The notes below the pieces were generated by a model. That model was not told where the DNA came from. It was given only the letters and a program-made list of their open reading frames with translations, and searched no databases. Shown here piece after piece: positions 1 to 8,690 of a DNA stretch of 64,000 nt (its first letter is position 1; every line of letters starts with the position of its first letter). The stretch is from contig JAIOPE010000124.1 in assembly GCA_021414065.1 (NCBI GenBank), positions 1-64,000 of the forward strand, written 5' to 3'. A program made the translations under genes and the position numbers. Source of the DNA: Planctomycetota bacterium. Lineage in GTDB: Bacteria > Planctomycetota > JAJSAM01 > JAJVHW01.

Positions 1-1
1 C

Positions 2-409
2 ATGGACGTCCGCGAGTTCCAACGCTGGATGGAAGAGCGGTACGGCGAGCGCGACCGCGCCCGCGGTCTGCACGCGACGCTCTGCTGGTTCGTCGAAGAG
101 GTCGGCGAGGTCTCGCAGGCGCTCCGCAAAGGCACCCGCGAGCAGCAGGAACACGAGTTCGCCGACGCATTCGCGTGGCTCGTGTCCACCGCAAGCCTCG
201 CCGGGATCGACGTGCAGTCGGCGCTCGAGAAGCACTACGCCGCCGGTTGCCCGAAGTGCGGCGGCATCCCGTGCGTCTGCCCGGTCTTGTGCCCGGGGAC
301 GGTCCCCGCATGCCCGGGGACGGTCCCCGCATGCCCGGGGACGGTCCCCAAAAACTCACAAACTCACGACCCAGGCTCGGGTTCAGCGGGGCCGCCTGCG
401 AGTTTGTGA
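2..409 (+). CDS. MazG-like nucleotide pyrophosphohydrolase with repeat-derived C-terminal tail
   Basis: Probably an all-alpha nucleotide pyrophosphohydrolase that hydrolyses (d)NTPs to monophosphates. The metal-binding pattern is visible as EEVGE near residue 31 and an ExxxD element (HEFADAF) near residue 52. The domain ends in a cysteine cluster (CPKCGGIPCVCP) that could bind zinc. The ATG is at base 2, so the true start could lie outside the window, although MDVREFQ looks like a natural MazG N-terminus. The last 40 or so residues (three CPGTVP units, then a low-complexity tail) are translated from the palindromic repeats at 291-482. The ancestral protein therefore probably ended just after CVCP. 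The substrate cannot be told from sequence. Confidence 0.75.
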   Translation: MDVREFQRWMEERYGERDRARGLHATLCWFVEEVGEVSQALRKGTREQQEHEFADAFAWLVSTASLAGIDVQSALEKHYAAGCPKCGGIPCVCPVLCPGTVPACPGTVPACPGTVPKNSQTHDPGSGSAGPPASL

Positions 410-482
410 GTTTTTGGGGACCGTCCCCCGCCGTCCCGGCAGAGCGCGCCTGCGAGTTTTTGAGTTTTTGGGGACCGTCCCC
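291..482. repeat. Cluster of GGGGACGGTCCCC palindromic repeats with a 29-bp perfect inverted repeat
   Basis: Three near-identical 21-bp units carry the 13-bp core GGGGACGGTCCCC at 295-307, 316-328 and 337-349. The reverse-complement core lies at 416-428 and 470-482. Bases 337-365 are the exact reverse complement of 400-428 (29 bp, 34-base spacer), so a long hairpin can form. A further copy of the right arm at 454-482 differs at one base. The cluster begins inside the MazG-like gene and ends two bases before the stop codon of the convergent macroglobulin gene. It looks like a REP-type intergenic element that may also act as a bidirectional terminator; that role is inferred. Confidence 0.85.
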
Positions 483-484
483 GC

Positions 485-3400
485 CTACCGCACGGTCACC
501 CGCAGCGGCGCGGCCCACGTCTTCCGGTCGTCGCCGTAGTACAGGTACGCGCTCGAAGCCGGGCCCTCGTAGCGACCGGGGATCGACGCGGTGAGGTCGA
601 ACGCGATCCGCTTCGTCTCGCTCGCGCGCAGCCCGGTCCAGTAGAGGACGACCTCGCGCGGCCGCAGTTCGAAGAAGTCGATAGCGCCGGCCTTCTTCAA
701 CTCGTCGAGTCGCTCCGCGCGCGGTTCGAGTCCGGCCGGGAACCCGATGCGCGCGAGCGTCATGGCCTGCGGTTCCGCAGTGCGATTGCGGACGGTCACG
801 ACCGCTTCGAGCGACGCGCCTTCGTCGGCCGCGTCGGACGAGAGAGCGGTCTCGATCGTCACCGCGCACTGCGGATCGTTCGCGGGGAGGTCCGTTGTGT
901 AGTCGAGGGCGAGGGCCCACGGGAGCGCCTCGGCGCCGGTCGTGCGCAGTTCGACGCGGTTGTCGCCTGAGACGAGCGCCGCGACGACGTCCGCGCCGAT
1001 CTCGACGACGCCCGGAGCGCCGGCCGCGATGTGCCGCTGCGCGACCGCCGCGCCGTTGACGAGCACCGTGATGTCGTGGTCCGTCGCCATGCGCTGCGAC
1101 GCCTTCGCGTGGGCCGTGAGCGCCCGGAGCGCCAGGATGGTGGCCTGCGTCGCGCCGAACGCGCCGCCGCGGCGATTCGCGAGGAGGAAGCGCACCGCCG
1201 CCTCGCCGCTCGCGAGACGGTCCGGCGACTTCGCGAACGCGAGCGCCGCGAGGGCTGTCGTCTCGATCTCCAGGTTCACGCCCGTGCTCGACGTGATCGA
1301 CGTGCCCTTCGCGTCGAAGCCGCCGTCGGCGCGCTGCATCGACACGAGCCGGTCGAGCGCGGACTTCGTCGCCGCGTGCTTACGGTTCCCGAACACGTTC
1401 GCCGCGAGTGCGACGATGTACGGGTCCTTGCCGTCGAGGACGCCGGCCTCGAGATGCGCGATCTCGGCAGTCAGGTCCGTTGTCGTGTCGGCCTCGGAGA
1501 GCGCCCATGCGATGTAGGCGTCGTGGACGTCCTGCGGCGCGCGAGCGAAGCCGTCATAGGCGTTCGCGTCGCGGCGGAAACCGCCGGAGCCGTTGCGGCG
1601 CGCGAGGAGCCAGTCGCGGGTCCGCGCGACCATCGCGGCGTCCACCGCAAACACCTTCGCCATGTCGGTGAACTCGAGCACGCCGTAGGCCGTGAGGCCC
1701 TCGTGGCCCGGGTCCTTGCCGAACCACTCGTATCCGCGGTTGCGACATTCGTAGCCCGCGAGCATCTTGTAGCCCGTCGCGAGGAGCGACTTCGCCCGCC
1801 GCGCGATCTCCGGCGACGCGGCGCGCTGCTCCTGGAGGTAGTTCAGCACGAGCACGTTCGGGTAGTTCGACGACGACGTCTGCTCGAAGCAGCCGTGCGG
1901 TTCCTGGAGCATCGCGTCGAGACCATCGACGAGCGTGGCGAGCGTCGAGGGGTAGATCCGAACGCCGCCGCGCATCGTCTCGCGAGAGAACGAACCGGGC
2001 AGCGTGAACGTCGCGGAGTCGGCCTTCTCCAGCACGCCGCTGCGATTCACGGCGATCGGGTAGCCGCGCGGATGGACGTCCACGGTGCGGCGGCTCGTGT
2101 CGCGCAGACCGGGTCCGGCTGTGACGTCGAGGTGCAGCGACGACGCGCCGCGCGCCTGCAGCGCGACGATCGGAACGATCGTCCGGTTCCGAGCGCCGGC
2201 ACCGACGCGCACGTCCGGCGTCGCCGCACCGCGCGACGCGAGGAGCTTGCCGTCGAGCGTGAGTTTCACCGTCGCGTCGATCGCGGCGTCGCTGTCGTTC
2301 GCCACGACGATCGGCAGATCGATCTCGTCGCCCGCGGTGACTGCGAGCGGGAACTTCGGCTCCGCGAAGAACGGCACGCGGTTCGAGAACTCCGACGCAC
2401 CGGAGCCGAGCGCACCGCGGCCGTCGTGGCCGTCGATCGCGACGCGGAACGACGTGATCGCATCGGACGTGTCGAACGAGAACGTCGCTTCGCCCTTCGC
2501 GTCGGTGACGAGCAGCGGCGACCACGCGAGCACCTCGGCGAAGTCGTCGCGCACGCCGGCCGACGGCGCGGCACGGTGCGCGTACTCGCGGACGAGATGC
2601 CGCGCAACCTGACGCTTCTGCTTCTCCTCGAACAGCTCGCGCGAGAGATCCTCCAACTCATCGCTAGGGGTCGCTGGGCCGAGGTATCCGCCGGGCGTCT
2701 TCAGCCGCTCCTGCAGGTCCGCGATGCGCGTGCGGCCGTCGGCGAGCGCTTCCTCTTCGACCTGCATGTCGTCGGAGTCGAGAAGCGTGTGAGCGTTAGC
2801 GAGATCCACCCTCGGCGCCCCGGGCGTCGACTCGTCCGGCGCCCACGCGCCCGCCGCCACAGGCGCCCCCGGCATTGCTGTCGCGACGGCTTCGAACATC
2901 CCTTTGTCCACACCGCCGCACCGGATCTGCGAGACGAGCACCGCGATCCCGGCACAGATGAGCGTCGGCACGGAGAACGCGCCCGCCGCCGCGCCGATGC
3001 GCCGCTGCCACACTGCGCGGATGCCGACAGCGAGTCCGCCGGCGACCAGGACGCAGAGGAGGAACATCACAGCGACCCCGCCGGACCGTTGCAGCGATTC
3101 GCGAAGCGCGTCGTCCACGTTCGCCTGCGCCTCGGACTCATTCGAGAAACGCCCCGGCAGATCGGAAGCGCCCACGGGCGCCACGCGCGGCCCGGCATCG
3201 GGATGCGACGCCGCGAACCCCGCGGCGTCGCGCCACGCGAAGCGCCGCCAGCCCTGCACGCCGAGCAGGCGGTCCACCGCGAGTGCCGCGCGAGGGCCGT
3301 CGGTGTAGGCGGCGGCTTCCTCGAGTTCGTCCACCTCCATGCCCACGAGGAAGTGAAACGCCATCGGGGCCGTGTCGCGATCGTCCGCGAGCGAGAGCAC

Positions 3401-5386
3401 ACTTGCATCGACGACCGACGCGCCGAGGATCGCCTGCGCCGCGACGCCCGACTCGTCGGTGACGCGCACCGTGACATCCTGATGTTGCCGCGGCGCGGTC
3501 TTCGCGAGTGCGGGCGTCACTGCCACGTTGAGATGCCGCGCCGGACGCCGCGACACGAGTCGCTCGGCGACCGGCGTGTTCGACGCGTCGAACGCGGTCA
3601 CACGCAGGACACCGCCGACCTCGGAACGCAGACGAATGCTGGCGTCCGACGACGATCCGCGCGCAACGTCCACCGTGGTCTCGCCGATCTGCACGCCACG
3701 GCACCACGCGCCGACGGTGTAGCGCCCGCCGGACGTCGATCCGACGCGGACCCGGACGGTGCCCTGCGCCGCGACTTCGTCATCCAGCGTGCGGAGCGTC
3801 GTACCTGCGGCGACCGCGGACAGCGTCGCGTTCTCGGCAGTGCGCGTGCCCGACTTCGCATCGACGATCGTGTATGTCTCACCGGCGGTCGGCGTGAACT
3901 CGAACGCCCCCATGCCCTGCACGTCGGGGCGCACCGCTGCGACCTTCGCGCCGCGCGCGTCACGCAGTTCGGCGTCGATGTCGGCCGCCTCGTTCGCCTG
4001 CGTCTTCGCGCGGAAGTAGACGCGGTTGGGAAGTCCGGCGACGAGTGCTCCGCCCTCGGGGAACGTCTCGAGCTTCACCACGCCCGTGACGACCGGGATC
4101 GTCTTCACGGTCGTCTCGACCGCGCCGCCGTCACGGACAGTCACCGCCATGCGGAAGCTGCCCTGTTCGCTCGCGCCCTTCACGTCGAACGGCACGGACA
4201 GCGCGCCGTCGTCGCGGAGGAAGAACTCCTTCGTCGAGTACGCGTTGTCGCCGTCGATGAGCACGACGGCCTCGACCGTCGCGCCGACGGGCACGCCGCC
4301 TTCCGATCGAGCGATCTGAAGGAACGCGCGGCCTTCGTCGCCGGGGGCGTACGACGCGCGGTCGAACTCCCAGTCGAGCCGGATGCGCGGCGGGCGGTAG
4401 TTGCGGACACGGAACGTGCGCTCGGAGGACGCGACCATTCCCTCGTTGCCGCCTGCCGTGCCGGAGAGAACGACCTTCCACGTCCCGCCCGGTGCGTCGG
4501 CGGGCAGTTCGTGCTCCCATGCCGTCACTCCCGTCATCGTCGGAAGCGCGTTGTCGGACACGACCGTCCCGCGCGGGTCGAGGAGTCGCACGCGGAGATC
4601 GGTGTCCCCCGCCGGCGTGAGTCGAAGCGACTCGAGCGCGACGCCGCGGACCCGCAGCGTCTCGCCGGGTCGGTAGAGCGGCTTGTCCGTGGAGACGCGC
4701 GAGACGAGGCGCGTCGCTTCGCGGATCGGAAGCCTGCCGCTGCTTCGATCGCCGCCGTCCGTCGGCGTCACGGAGAAGTACGCCGTCGTGGATGCACCGG
4801 GCGCGAGCAGGCCGGGGTCGATCGTGAGAACCGTGTCCGGGCGATCACCGCTCACGTCGGCGGCGCCAATGGCGCGCCGCGGACCGTCGGCCGTGAACGC
4901 CTCGACGCGCCCCGGAAGCGGATCGCCGTCCACCGTGCGCGATACGACCGTGAACTCGGCGGGCACGCCGCGGGCGACCGTCGATGGCCCGGAGACTTCG
5001 AACACCGGATGGCTAGCGACGGCGCGCGACCGCGCGGTCAGCGCGTCGCCACCCGCGACGAGCGTTCCGAGGAGCGCGGCTGCCGCCGTGGTGAGCCACC
5101 ATCCGCGCGGGATGAGACGCGGCCGTGACGCTGGGACGGCGGTCGCATCCGGCGGGGCGAACGAGACGTCGCCGGCTTCGGCGCGAGCGGCTTCGGCCAA
5201 CGTCGCCTGCTGGGACCGCGCGGCATCGAGCGCGGCGCTGCACGCGGGACAGGTCGCGACGTGGGCGACGACGGTGGCCGATTCGGCGTCGTCGAGCGCA
5301 CCGTAGACGTGGTCGAGGAGCAAGGCGCGGACGGCGTCGCATCGCAGGGCGGGCTCGCGGGGATCGTCGGGCTGTGCATTCGTCAT
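485..5386 (-). CDS. Anti-sigma zinc finger fused to alpha-2-macroglobulin family protein
   Basis: A 1633-residue protein. Residues 16-49 form a zf-HC2-type anti-sigma finger (C16, then H42-x3-C46-x2-C49). A transmembrane segment follows at about 95-114, then macroglobulin-like beta domains. Two further transmembrane segments lie near 770-792 and 802-820, and the complement-like half contains the thioester motif GCFEQ at 1165-1169. Bacterial alpha-2-macroglobulins are thought to trap proteases in the periplasm through the thioester. The finger should face the cytoplasm and the rest the periplasm. The gene starts two bases after the stop of an ECF sigma factor, so the finger probably holds that sigma factor. 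A single protein could thus sense envelope attack and control transcription; that is inference. Confidence 0.85.
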   Translation of the reverse strand: MTNAQPDDPREPALRCDAVRALLLDHVYGALDDAESATVVAHVATCPACSAALDAARSQQATLAEAARAEAGDVSFAPPDATAVPASRPRLIPRGWWLTTAAAALLGTLVAGGDALTARSRAVASHPVFEVSGPSTVARGVPAEFTVVSRTVDGDPLPGRVEAFTADGPRRAIGAADVSGDRPDTVLTIDPGLLAPGASTTAYFSVTPTDGGDRSSGRLPIREATRLVSRVSTDKPLYRPGETLRVRGVALESLRLTPAGDTDLRVRLLDPRGTVVSDNALPTMTGVTAWEHELPADAPGGTWKVVLSGTAGGNEGMVASSERTFRVRNYRPPRIRLDWEFDRASYAPGDEGRAFLQIARSEGGVPVGATVEAVVLIDGDNAYSTKEFFLRDDGALSVPFDVKGASEQGSFRMAVTVRDGGAVETTVKTIPVVTGVVKLETFPEGGALVAGLPNRVYFRAKTQANEAADIDAELRDARGAKVAAVRPDVQGMGAFEFTPTAGETYTIVDAKSGTRTAENATLSAVAAGTTLRTLDDEVAAQGTVRVRVGSTSGGRYTVGAWCRGVQIGETTVDVARGSSSDASIRLRSEVGGVLRVTAFDASNTPVAERLVSRRPARHLNVAVTPALAKTAPRQHQDVTVRVTDESGVAAQAILGASVVDASVLSLADDRDTAPMAFHFLVGMEVDELEEAAAYTDGPRAALAVDRLLGVQGWRRFAWRDAAGFAASHPDAGPRVAPVGASDLPGRFSNESEAQANVDDALRESLQRSGGVAVMFLLCVLVAGGLAVGIRAVWQRRIGAAAGAFSVPTLICAGIAVLVSQIRCGGVDKGMFEAVATAMPGAPVAAGAWAPDESTPGAPRVDLANAHTLLDSDDMQVEEEALADGRTRIADLQERLKTPGGYLGPATPSDELEDLSRELFEEKQKRQVARHLVREYAHRAAPSAGVRDDFAEVLAWSPLLVTDAKGEATFSFDTSDAITSFRVAIDGHDGRGALGSGASEFSNRVPFFAEPKFPLAVTAGDEIDLPIVVANDSDAAIDATVKLTLDGKLLASRGAATPDVRVGAGARNRTIVPIVALQARGASSLHLDVTAGPGLRDTSRRTVDVHPRGYPIAVNRSGVLEKADSATFTLPGSFSRETMRGGVRIYPSTLATLVDGLDAMLQEPHGCFEQTSSSNYPNVLVLNYLQEQRAASPEIARRAKSLLATGYKMLAGYECRNRGYEWFGKDPGHEGLTAYGVLEFTDMAKVFAVDAAMVARTRDWLLARRNGSGGFRRDANAYDGFARAPQDVHDAYIAWALSEADTTTDLTAEIAHLEAGVLDGKDPYIVALAANVFGNRKHAATKSALDRLVSMQRADGGFDAKGTSITSSTGVNLEIETTALAALAFAKSPDRLASGEAAVRFLLANRRGGAFGATQATILALRALTAHAKASQRMATDHDITVLVNGAAVAQRHIAAGAPGVVEIGADVVAALVSGDNRVELRTTGAEALPWALALDYTTDLPANDPQCAVTIETALSSDAADEGASLEAVVTVRNRTAEPQAMTLARIGFPAGLEPRAERLDELKKAGAIDFFELRPREVVLYWTGLRASETKRIAFDLTASIPGRYEGPASSAYLYYGDDRKTWAAPLRVTVR

Positions 5387-5388
5387 GG

Positions 5389-5922
5389 TCAGGCTCCGGC
5401 CGCGCCGGTCGTCGGCGCTGAAGGGTCGATCGCTGCGCGGAGACGGAGGAGGGCGCGGCGCATGCGCGTCTTCGCCGTGTTCTCGGGGATGCCGAGCATC
5501 GAGGCGATCCGCTCGTACGGCAGGTCGCCGTTCTGGCGGAGCAGGAACACCTCGCGCTGCTCGTCGGGCAGTTCGCGGATCGCGGCGCGGACGCGCGTCA
5601 GGTCCTCGCGGGCCTCGGCGCGTCGCGACGGCTCATGGGAGACCTCGGGGCGCATTTCGTCCTCCGTCGGCAGGGACGCGGAGCGGCGCACGGCGCGCCG
5701 CCGCCGGGTGTCCCGGGCCACGTTGAGGAGCACGGAGAAGATCCACGCATCGAGGTCGCGGACCGCGCGAGACGGATCTCGGGCCTTCCAGCACCGCAGA
5801 AACGCTTCCTGCACGGCCTCGCGAGCGTCGTCGCGGTTGCCCACGACGAACCAAGCGGTGCCGAGCAGACGTTCCCGCAGCGCCTCGAACCGAGCCGCCA
5901 GCGGATCCTCGTCCGTGCTCAT
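5389..5922 (-). CDS. ECF-type RNA polymerase sigma factor
   Basis: A sigma-70 family, extracytoplasmic-function protein of about 177 residues. Region 2 is recognisable (RDDAREAVQEAFLRCW), and region 4 ends in a helix-turn-helix (LPDEQREVFLLR, then YERIASMLGIPENTAKTRM). The ATG at 5922 is preferred over an upstream TTG at 5946 because GGGGAG lies just before it. The stop is two bases from the start of the anti-sigma/macroglobulin gene, which implies translational coupling and a sigma/anti-sigma pair. Its target promoters cannot be read here. The pair may be autoregulated, but no repeated -35/-10 motif was found to prove this. Confidence 0.9.
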   Translation of the reverse strand: MSTDEDPLAARFEALRERLLGTAWFVVGNRDDAREAVQEAFLRCWKARDPSRAVRDLDAWIFSVLLNVARDTRRRRAVRRSASLPTEDEMRPEVSHEPSRRAEAREDLTRVRAAIRELPDEQREVFLLRQNGDLPYERIASMLGIPENTAKTRMRRALLRLRAAIDPSAPTTGAAGA

Positions 5923-5956
5923 CCACTCCCCAAGACGCGGGACCAACCCGGGAGTT

Positions 5957-6625
5957 TCAGCGAGTCCTCACTTTCGTCTGCAGACGCTGGATACCGACAA
6001 CCAGGATCGCGAACGCGATCGCCGCGGACACGAAGAGCACGCCCGAGATCGCGTCCATCACGGCGTTGACCACAACGGCTCCGCGGTCCATGGACCCGAA
6101 CCGGAACACACTGCGGAGCAGCGCCGCGGCACCAGCCATCCAGGTCAGAAGCCACCAGGTCCGCAGGAGCGTCCGGGCGGGATGCACCTCAACGCGGAGC
6201 TCCGGGTCCGCCATGACGCGGGAAATGTCGAGTGTCTCGTGGAGCACCTGCGCCGGACGGTAGAGGTTCACGAACGGGACGATCCACACGCCCACGGCCC
6301 AGCCGGGCGAGAACTCCTGTCCGGCTGGGCCGCGGTCGCGGCAGTTCGCCTTCGCTCGCCAGAGCCACGCGAGGAACAGGATGCTCGTCGCAAGGAACAG
6401 CGCCAGCGCGGCGTCGCCGGCGAGCTCGCGACGCGCCTCGATCTCGCCGAGGACGGCGCGGTCGAGCGTTCGCACGGTCGCGAACTCGTCCCCCCCAGGT
6501 CCGCTGTGCACGGCCTCGGTTCGCCCCACGAGTTCCAGCGCAAAGCCGATCGCCAGCACCTGCGCCCCGCAGCACGCGATGACTCCCCACACAACGGCAC
6601 GCGTCAGGCCCCGCAGGTCGCGCAC
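5957..6625 (-). CDS. DUF4328 family membrane protein
   Basis: A 222-residue integral membrane protein with four or five predicted helices (near 8-30, 70-90, 107-125, 150-170 and 187-212). The sequence around residues 105-130 (SPGWAVGVWIVPFVNLYRP) is the hallmark of DUF4328, a family of bacterial membrane proteins of unknown function. The start is a GTG at 6625. It lies 34 bases upstream of the ECF sigma factor on the same strand and could be cotranscribed with it. No catalytic motif is visible. Confidence 0.75.
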   Translation of the reverse strand: MRDLRGLTRAVVWGVIACCGAQVLAIGFALELVGRTEAVHSGPGGDEFATVRTLDRAVLGEIEARRELAGDAALALFLATSILFLAWLWRAKANCRDRGPAGQEFSPGWAVGVWIVPFVNLYRPAQVLHETLDISRVMADPELRVEVHPARTLLRTWWLLTWMAGAAALLRSVFRFGSMDRGAVVVNAVMDAISGVLFVSAAIAFAILVVGIQRLQTKVRTR

Positions 6626-6654
6626 GCGGCGTCGTCTCCCGGTTCAATACTGAG

Positions 6655-6676
6655 GCGGGACAGTTCCTTGTCCCGC
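6655..6676. repeat. GCGGGACA-N6-TGTCCCGC palindrome
   Basis: A perfect 8-bp inverted repeat with a six-base loop lies in the gap between two leftward membrane-protein genes. The surrounding bases (TACTGAG on the left, GCAATTCGTT on the right) resemble the flanks of the copy at 8661-8682 in the opposite orientation, so the two are members of one dispersed element. No U-tract follows; a terminator role is possible but unproven. Confidence 0.7.
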
Positions 6677-6746
6677 GCAATTCGTTCAGGAATGCGCACG
6701 GGTCCTGTCGCGCGGAATGCCTGAATCGCGGCTTCGGATCGAGCGG

Positions 6747-7115
6747 TTACGGCGTCTCCGAACTGCGCGCGAGGGCGGCGATGGCACCCGACAGACCGAG
6801 GGTCAGCGCCAGCGCGGAACAGGCTGAACCGGCCGCAGTCACCTGCATCGCGTAGGCCAGGTCCCTCAGCGTCAGGGCCGGGCCGAGCGCGCGAATCTCC
6901 GCCAGCGCGCCGTACTCACCCATCGACCGCCCGAGGAGAACCAGCGCAAGCGGCAGCCAGGAAGCCGCGAGCAGTGCGAGCGCGTGCCGTCGGGGCCCGC
7001 GCTTCATCGCGACGCGCAGGCCGAGCGCAAGGACCACGAGCCCGATCGCGATGGCGAGCAGCCCGGAGAGTCCGGCGTTCTCGATGAAACCGGGACCGAG
7101 GTCTTCTTCGGACAC
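6747..7115 (-). CDS. Small hypothetical membrane protein
   Basis: A 122-residue hydrophobic protein with about four predicted membrane helices (residues 17-35, 45-62, 80-96 and 98-116). The family was not recognised. The GTG start at 7115 is supported by a strong ribosome binding site (GGAGGTGA) a few bases upstream. It lies 40 bases downstream of selA on the same strand and may be cotranscribed with it, but nothing in it suggests a role in selenium metabolism. An RNA-binding or catalytic motif is absent. Confidence 0.6.
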   Translation of the reverse strand: MSEEDLGPGFIENAGLSGLLAIAIGLVVLALGLRVAMKRGPRRHALALLAASWLPLALVLLGRSMGEYGALAEIRALGPALTLRDLAYAMQVTAAGSACSALALTLGLSGAIAALARSSETP

Positions 7116-7155
7116 GCGTCACCTCCCAGATCGGAGATGCTACCAGCGCCGCCGA

Positions 7156-8568
7156 TCAGGCGACCGCGAGCTTCCGCAACGCCGCGACGACGCCCGCGTC
7201 CTCGCCGGGCTGGAGCGTCCGCGGGTCCACCATCAGGCGGCCGTCGGCGATGCGGACGAAGAGCGACGGGTCGCCGACGCGGAGACGGCGCGCCGCTTCG
7301 GTCGCGGACACGCCGGGCGGCGGCGCGATGGCGACCGCGGCGGACGGGATCTCGCGGACGGGCAGCGCGCCGCTGCCGGCGTAGGCGGGGCTGTCCACGA
7401 CGGTCGCGTCGATGCCGGGAACGGCCGCGCGGAGCAGCGCGGCGAGCGCCTCGGCCCGGGCGGCGACAGACTCCTTCGACTCCGACATCATCCGCGCCGT
7501 CGGATGGTCCGTGAGAAGGCGGGCGGGATCGCGGAAGAGGCGGAGCGTCGCCTCCAGCGCGATGAGGTCGAGCTTGCCGACGCGCAGGACGCGCGCGAGT
7601 TGGTTGTCGTCGCACGCGGTCACCCACGACTGCTTCCCGAGGATGACGCCGCCCTGGGGACCGCCGATCAGCTTGTCGGCGGAGCAGGTGACGATGTCCG
7701 CACCCGCCTTCAGCGAGTCGGCGACGAGGGGTTCGTCGAACGTCACGCCGAGGCGCACGAGCGCGCCGGAGCCGAGGTCGTCGATCACGGGGATGCCGAA
7801 CTCGCGGCCGAGGGCGGCCAGCTCGTCGATCCCGACTTCGCTCGTGAAGCCCTGCACGCGGTAGTTGCTCGGGTGGACGCGGATGAGCGCGGCGGTGTTC
7901 TCGGTGATCGCCTCGCGGTAGTCGCGCAGGTGGGTGCGGTTCGTGCAGCCGACCTCGACCATGCGACAGCCCGCGCGGCCCATGACGTCGGGCATGCGGA
8001 ACGCGCCGCCGATCTCGACGAGCTGCCCACGGGAGACGATGACGTCGTGCTTCTTCGCGGTGGAGCCGGCCATCGTCGCGAGGACGAGCATGACGGCCGC
8101 GGCGTTGTTGTTGACGATCGTCGCGGCCTCGCAGCCGGTCAGCTCGCGGAGGATCGACTCGCAGAAACGCTCGCGGCGCCCGCGCTCGTTCGTCACGTCG
8201 TCGATCGCGAGAAGCTGGTATCCCGATCCTTCGGCCGCGATCGCGTCGAGGGCGACCTGCGGGAGCACGGCGCGGCCGAGGCCGGTGTGGAGGATGATCC
8301 CGGTCCCGTTGATGACGCGGTGGAGGCCCGCGCGAAGCAACGCCGACAGGCGAACCGCGGCGTCGGCGACGATCGCGTCGGCCAGCGTGTCGGCCGCGAG
8401 CGCGGTGTCGCCGGCGGTCACGCGGCGGCGGGCGTCGTCGAGGGCGTCACGGAGCGACGACGTGACGGCCGACCGCGGGTGCCGGGCGAGCCAGGCCGTG
8501 ACGTCGTCGCGCTCGAGGAGCCGCGAGACGGATGGAAGTCCCCGGAGCCGCGTCTGGAGGTCGGTCAT
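7156..8568 (-). CDS. selA: L-seryl-tRNA(Sec) selenium transferase
   Basis: A pyridoxal-phosphate enzyme that converts Ser-tRNA(Sec) to Sec-tRNA(Sec) with selenophosphate. At 470 residues it is close to the usual length. The N-terminal tRNA-binding region is present, followed by NGTGIILHTGLGRAVL near residue 100 and the PLP lysine in SADKLIGGPQGG (K299). The ATG at 8568 is chosen over an in-frame ATG 39 bases upstream because MTDLQTRLRGLPSV matches the family N-terminus. SelB, SelD and tRNA(Sec) are not in the window, so an active selenocysteine system must be confirmed elsewhere. It may head a unit with the small membrane protein downstream. Confidence 0.93.
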   Translation of the reverse strand: MTDLQTRLRGLPSVSRLLERDDVTAWLARHPRSAVTSSLRDALDDARRRVTAGDTALAADTLADAIVADAAVRLSALLRAGLHRVINGTGIILHTGLGRAVLPQVALDAIAAEGSGYQLLAIDDVTNERGRRERFCESILRELTGCEAATIVNNNAAAVMLVLATMAGSTAKKHDVIVSRGQLVEIGGAFRMPDVMGRAGCRMVEVGCTNRTHLRDYREAITENTAALIRVHPSNYRVQGFTSEVGIDELAALGREFGIPVIDDLGSGALVRLGVTFDEPLVADSLKAGADIVTCSADKLIGGPQGGVILGKQSWVTACDDNQLARVLRVGKLDLIALEATLRLFRDPARLLTDHPTARMMSESKESVAARAEALAALLRAAVPGIDATVVDSPAYAGSGALPVREIPSAAVAIAPPPGVSATEAARRLRVGDPSLFVRIADGRLMVDPRTLQPGEDAGVVAALRKLAVA

Positions 8569-8660
8569 AGCTGGGCCATGATGCGGCCCGCGCGGACCGA
8601 CGTCCACGGGTTAGACGGGCGTGGACCGCACTGCTGCGGTGGGTGTCCGTAACGGAATGC

Positions 8661-8682
8661 GCGGGACAGAAGATTGTCCCGC
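8661..8682. repeat. GCGGGACA-N6-TGTCCCGC palindrome, second copy
   Basis: A perfect 8-bp inverted repeat with a six-base loop sits nine bases before the stop end of the pseudopilin-like gene, between it and selA. Read on the minus strand, its flanks (GAGGCGGGACA... and ...TGTCCCGCGCA) match the copy at 6655-6676. Its place at a gene end fits a REP-like element that may also stop transcription. Confidence 0.7.
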
Positions 8683-8690
8683 CTCGGTAC

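Noticed and set aside
291-349. Possible CRISPR array from regularly spaced 21-bp units
   Set aside because: The units abut without unique spacers and are palindromic; there is no leader or cas gene.
1031-5128. Very long rightward frame of 1365 codons opposite the macroglobulin gene
   Set aside because: Arginine-rich translation with no domains or ribosome site; antisense shadow of the real gene caused by high GC at the third codon position.
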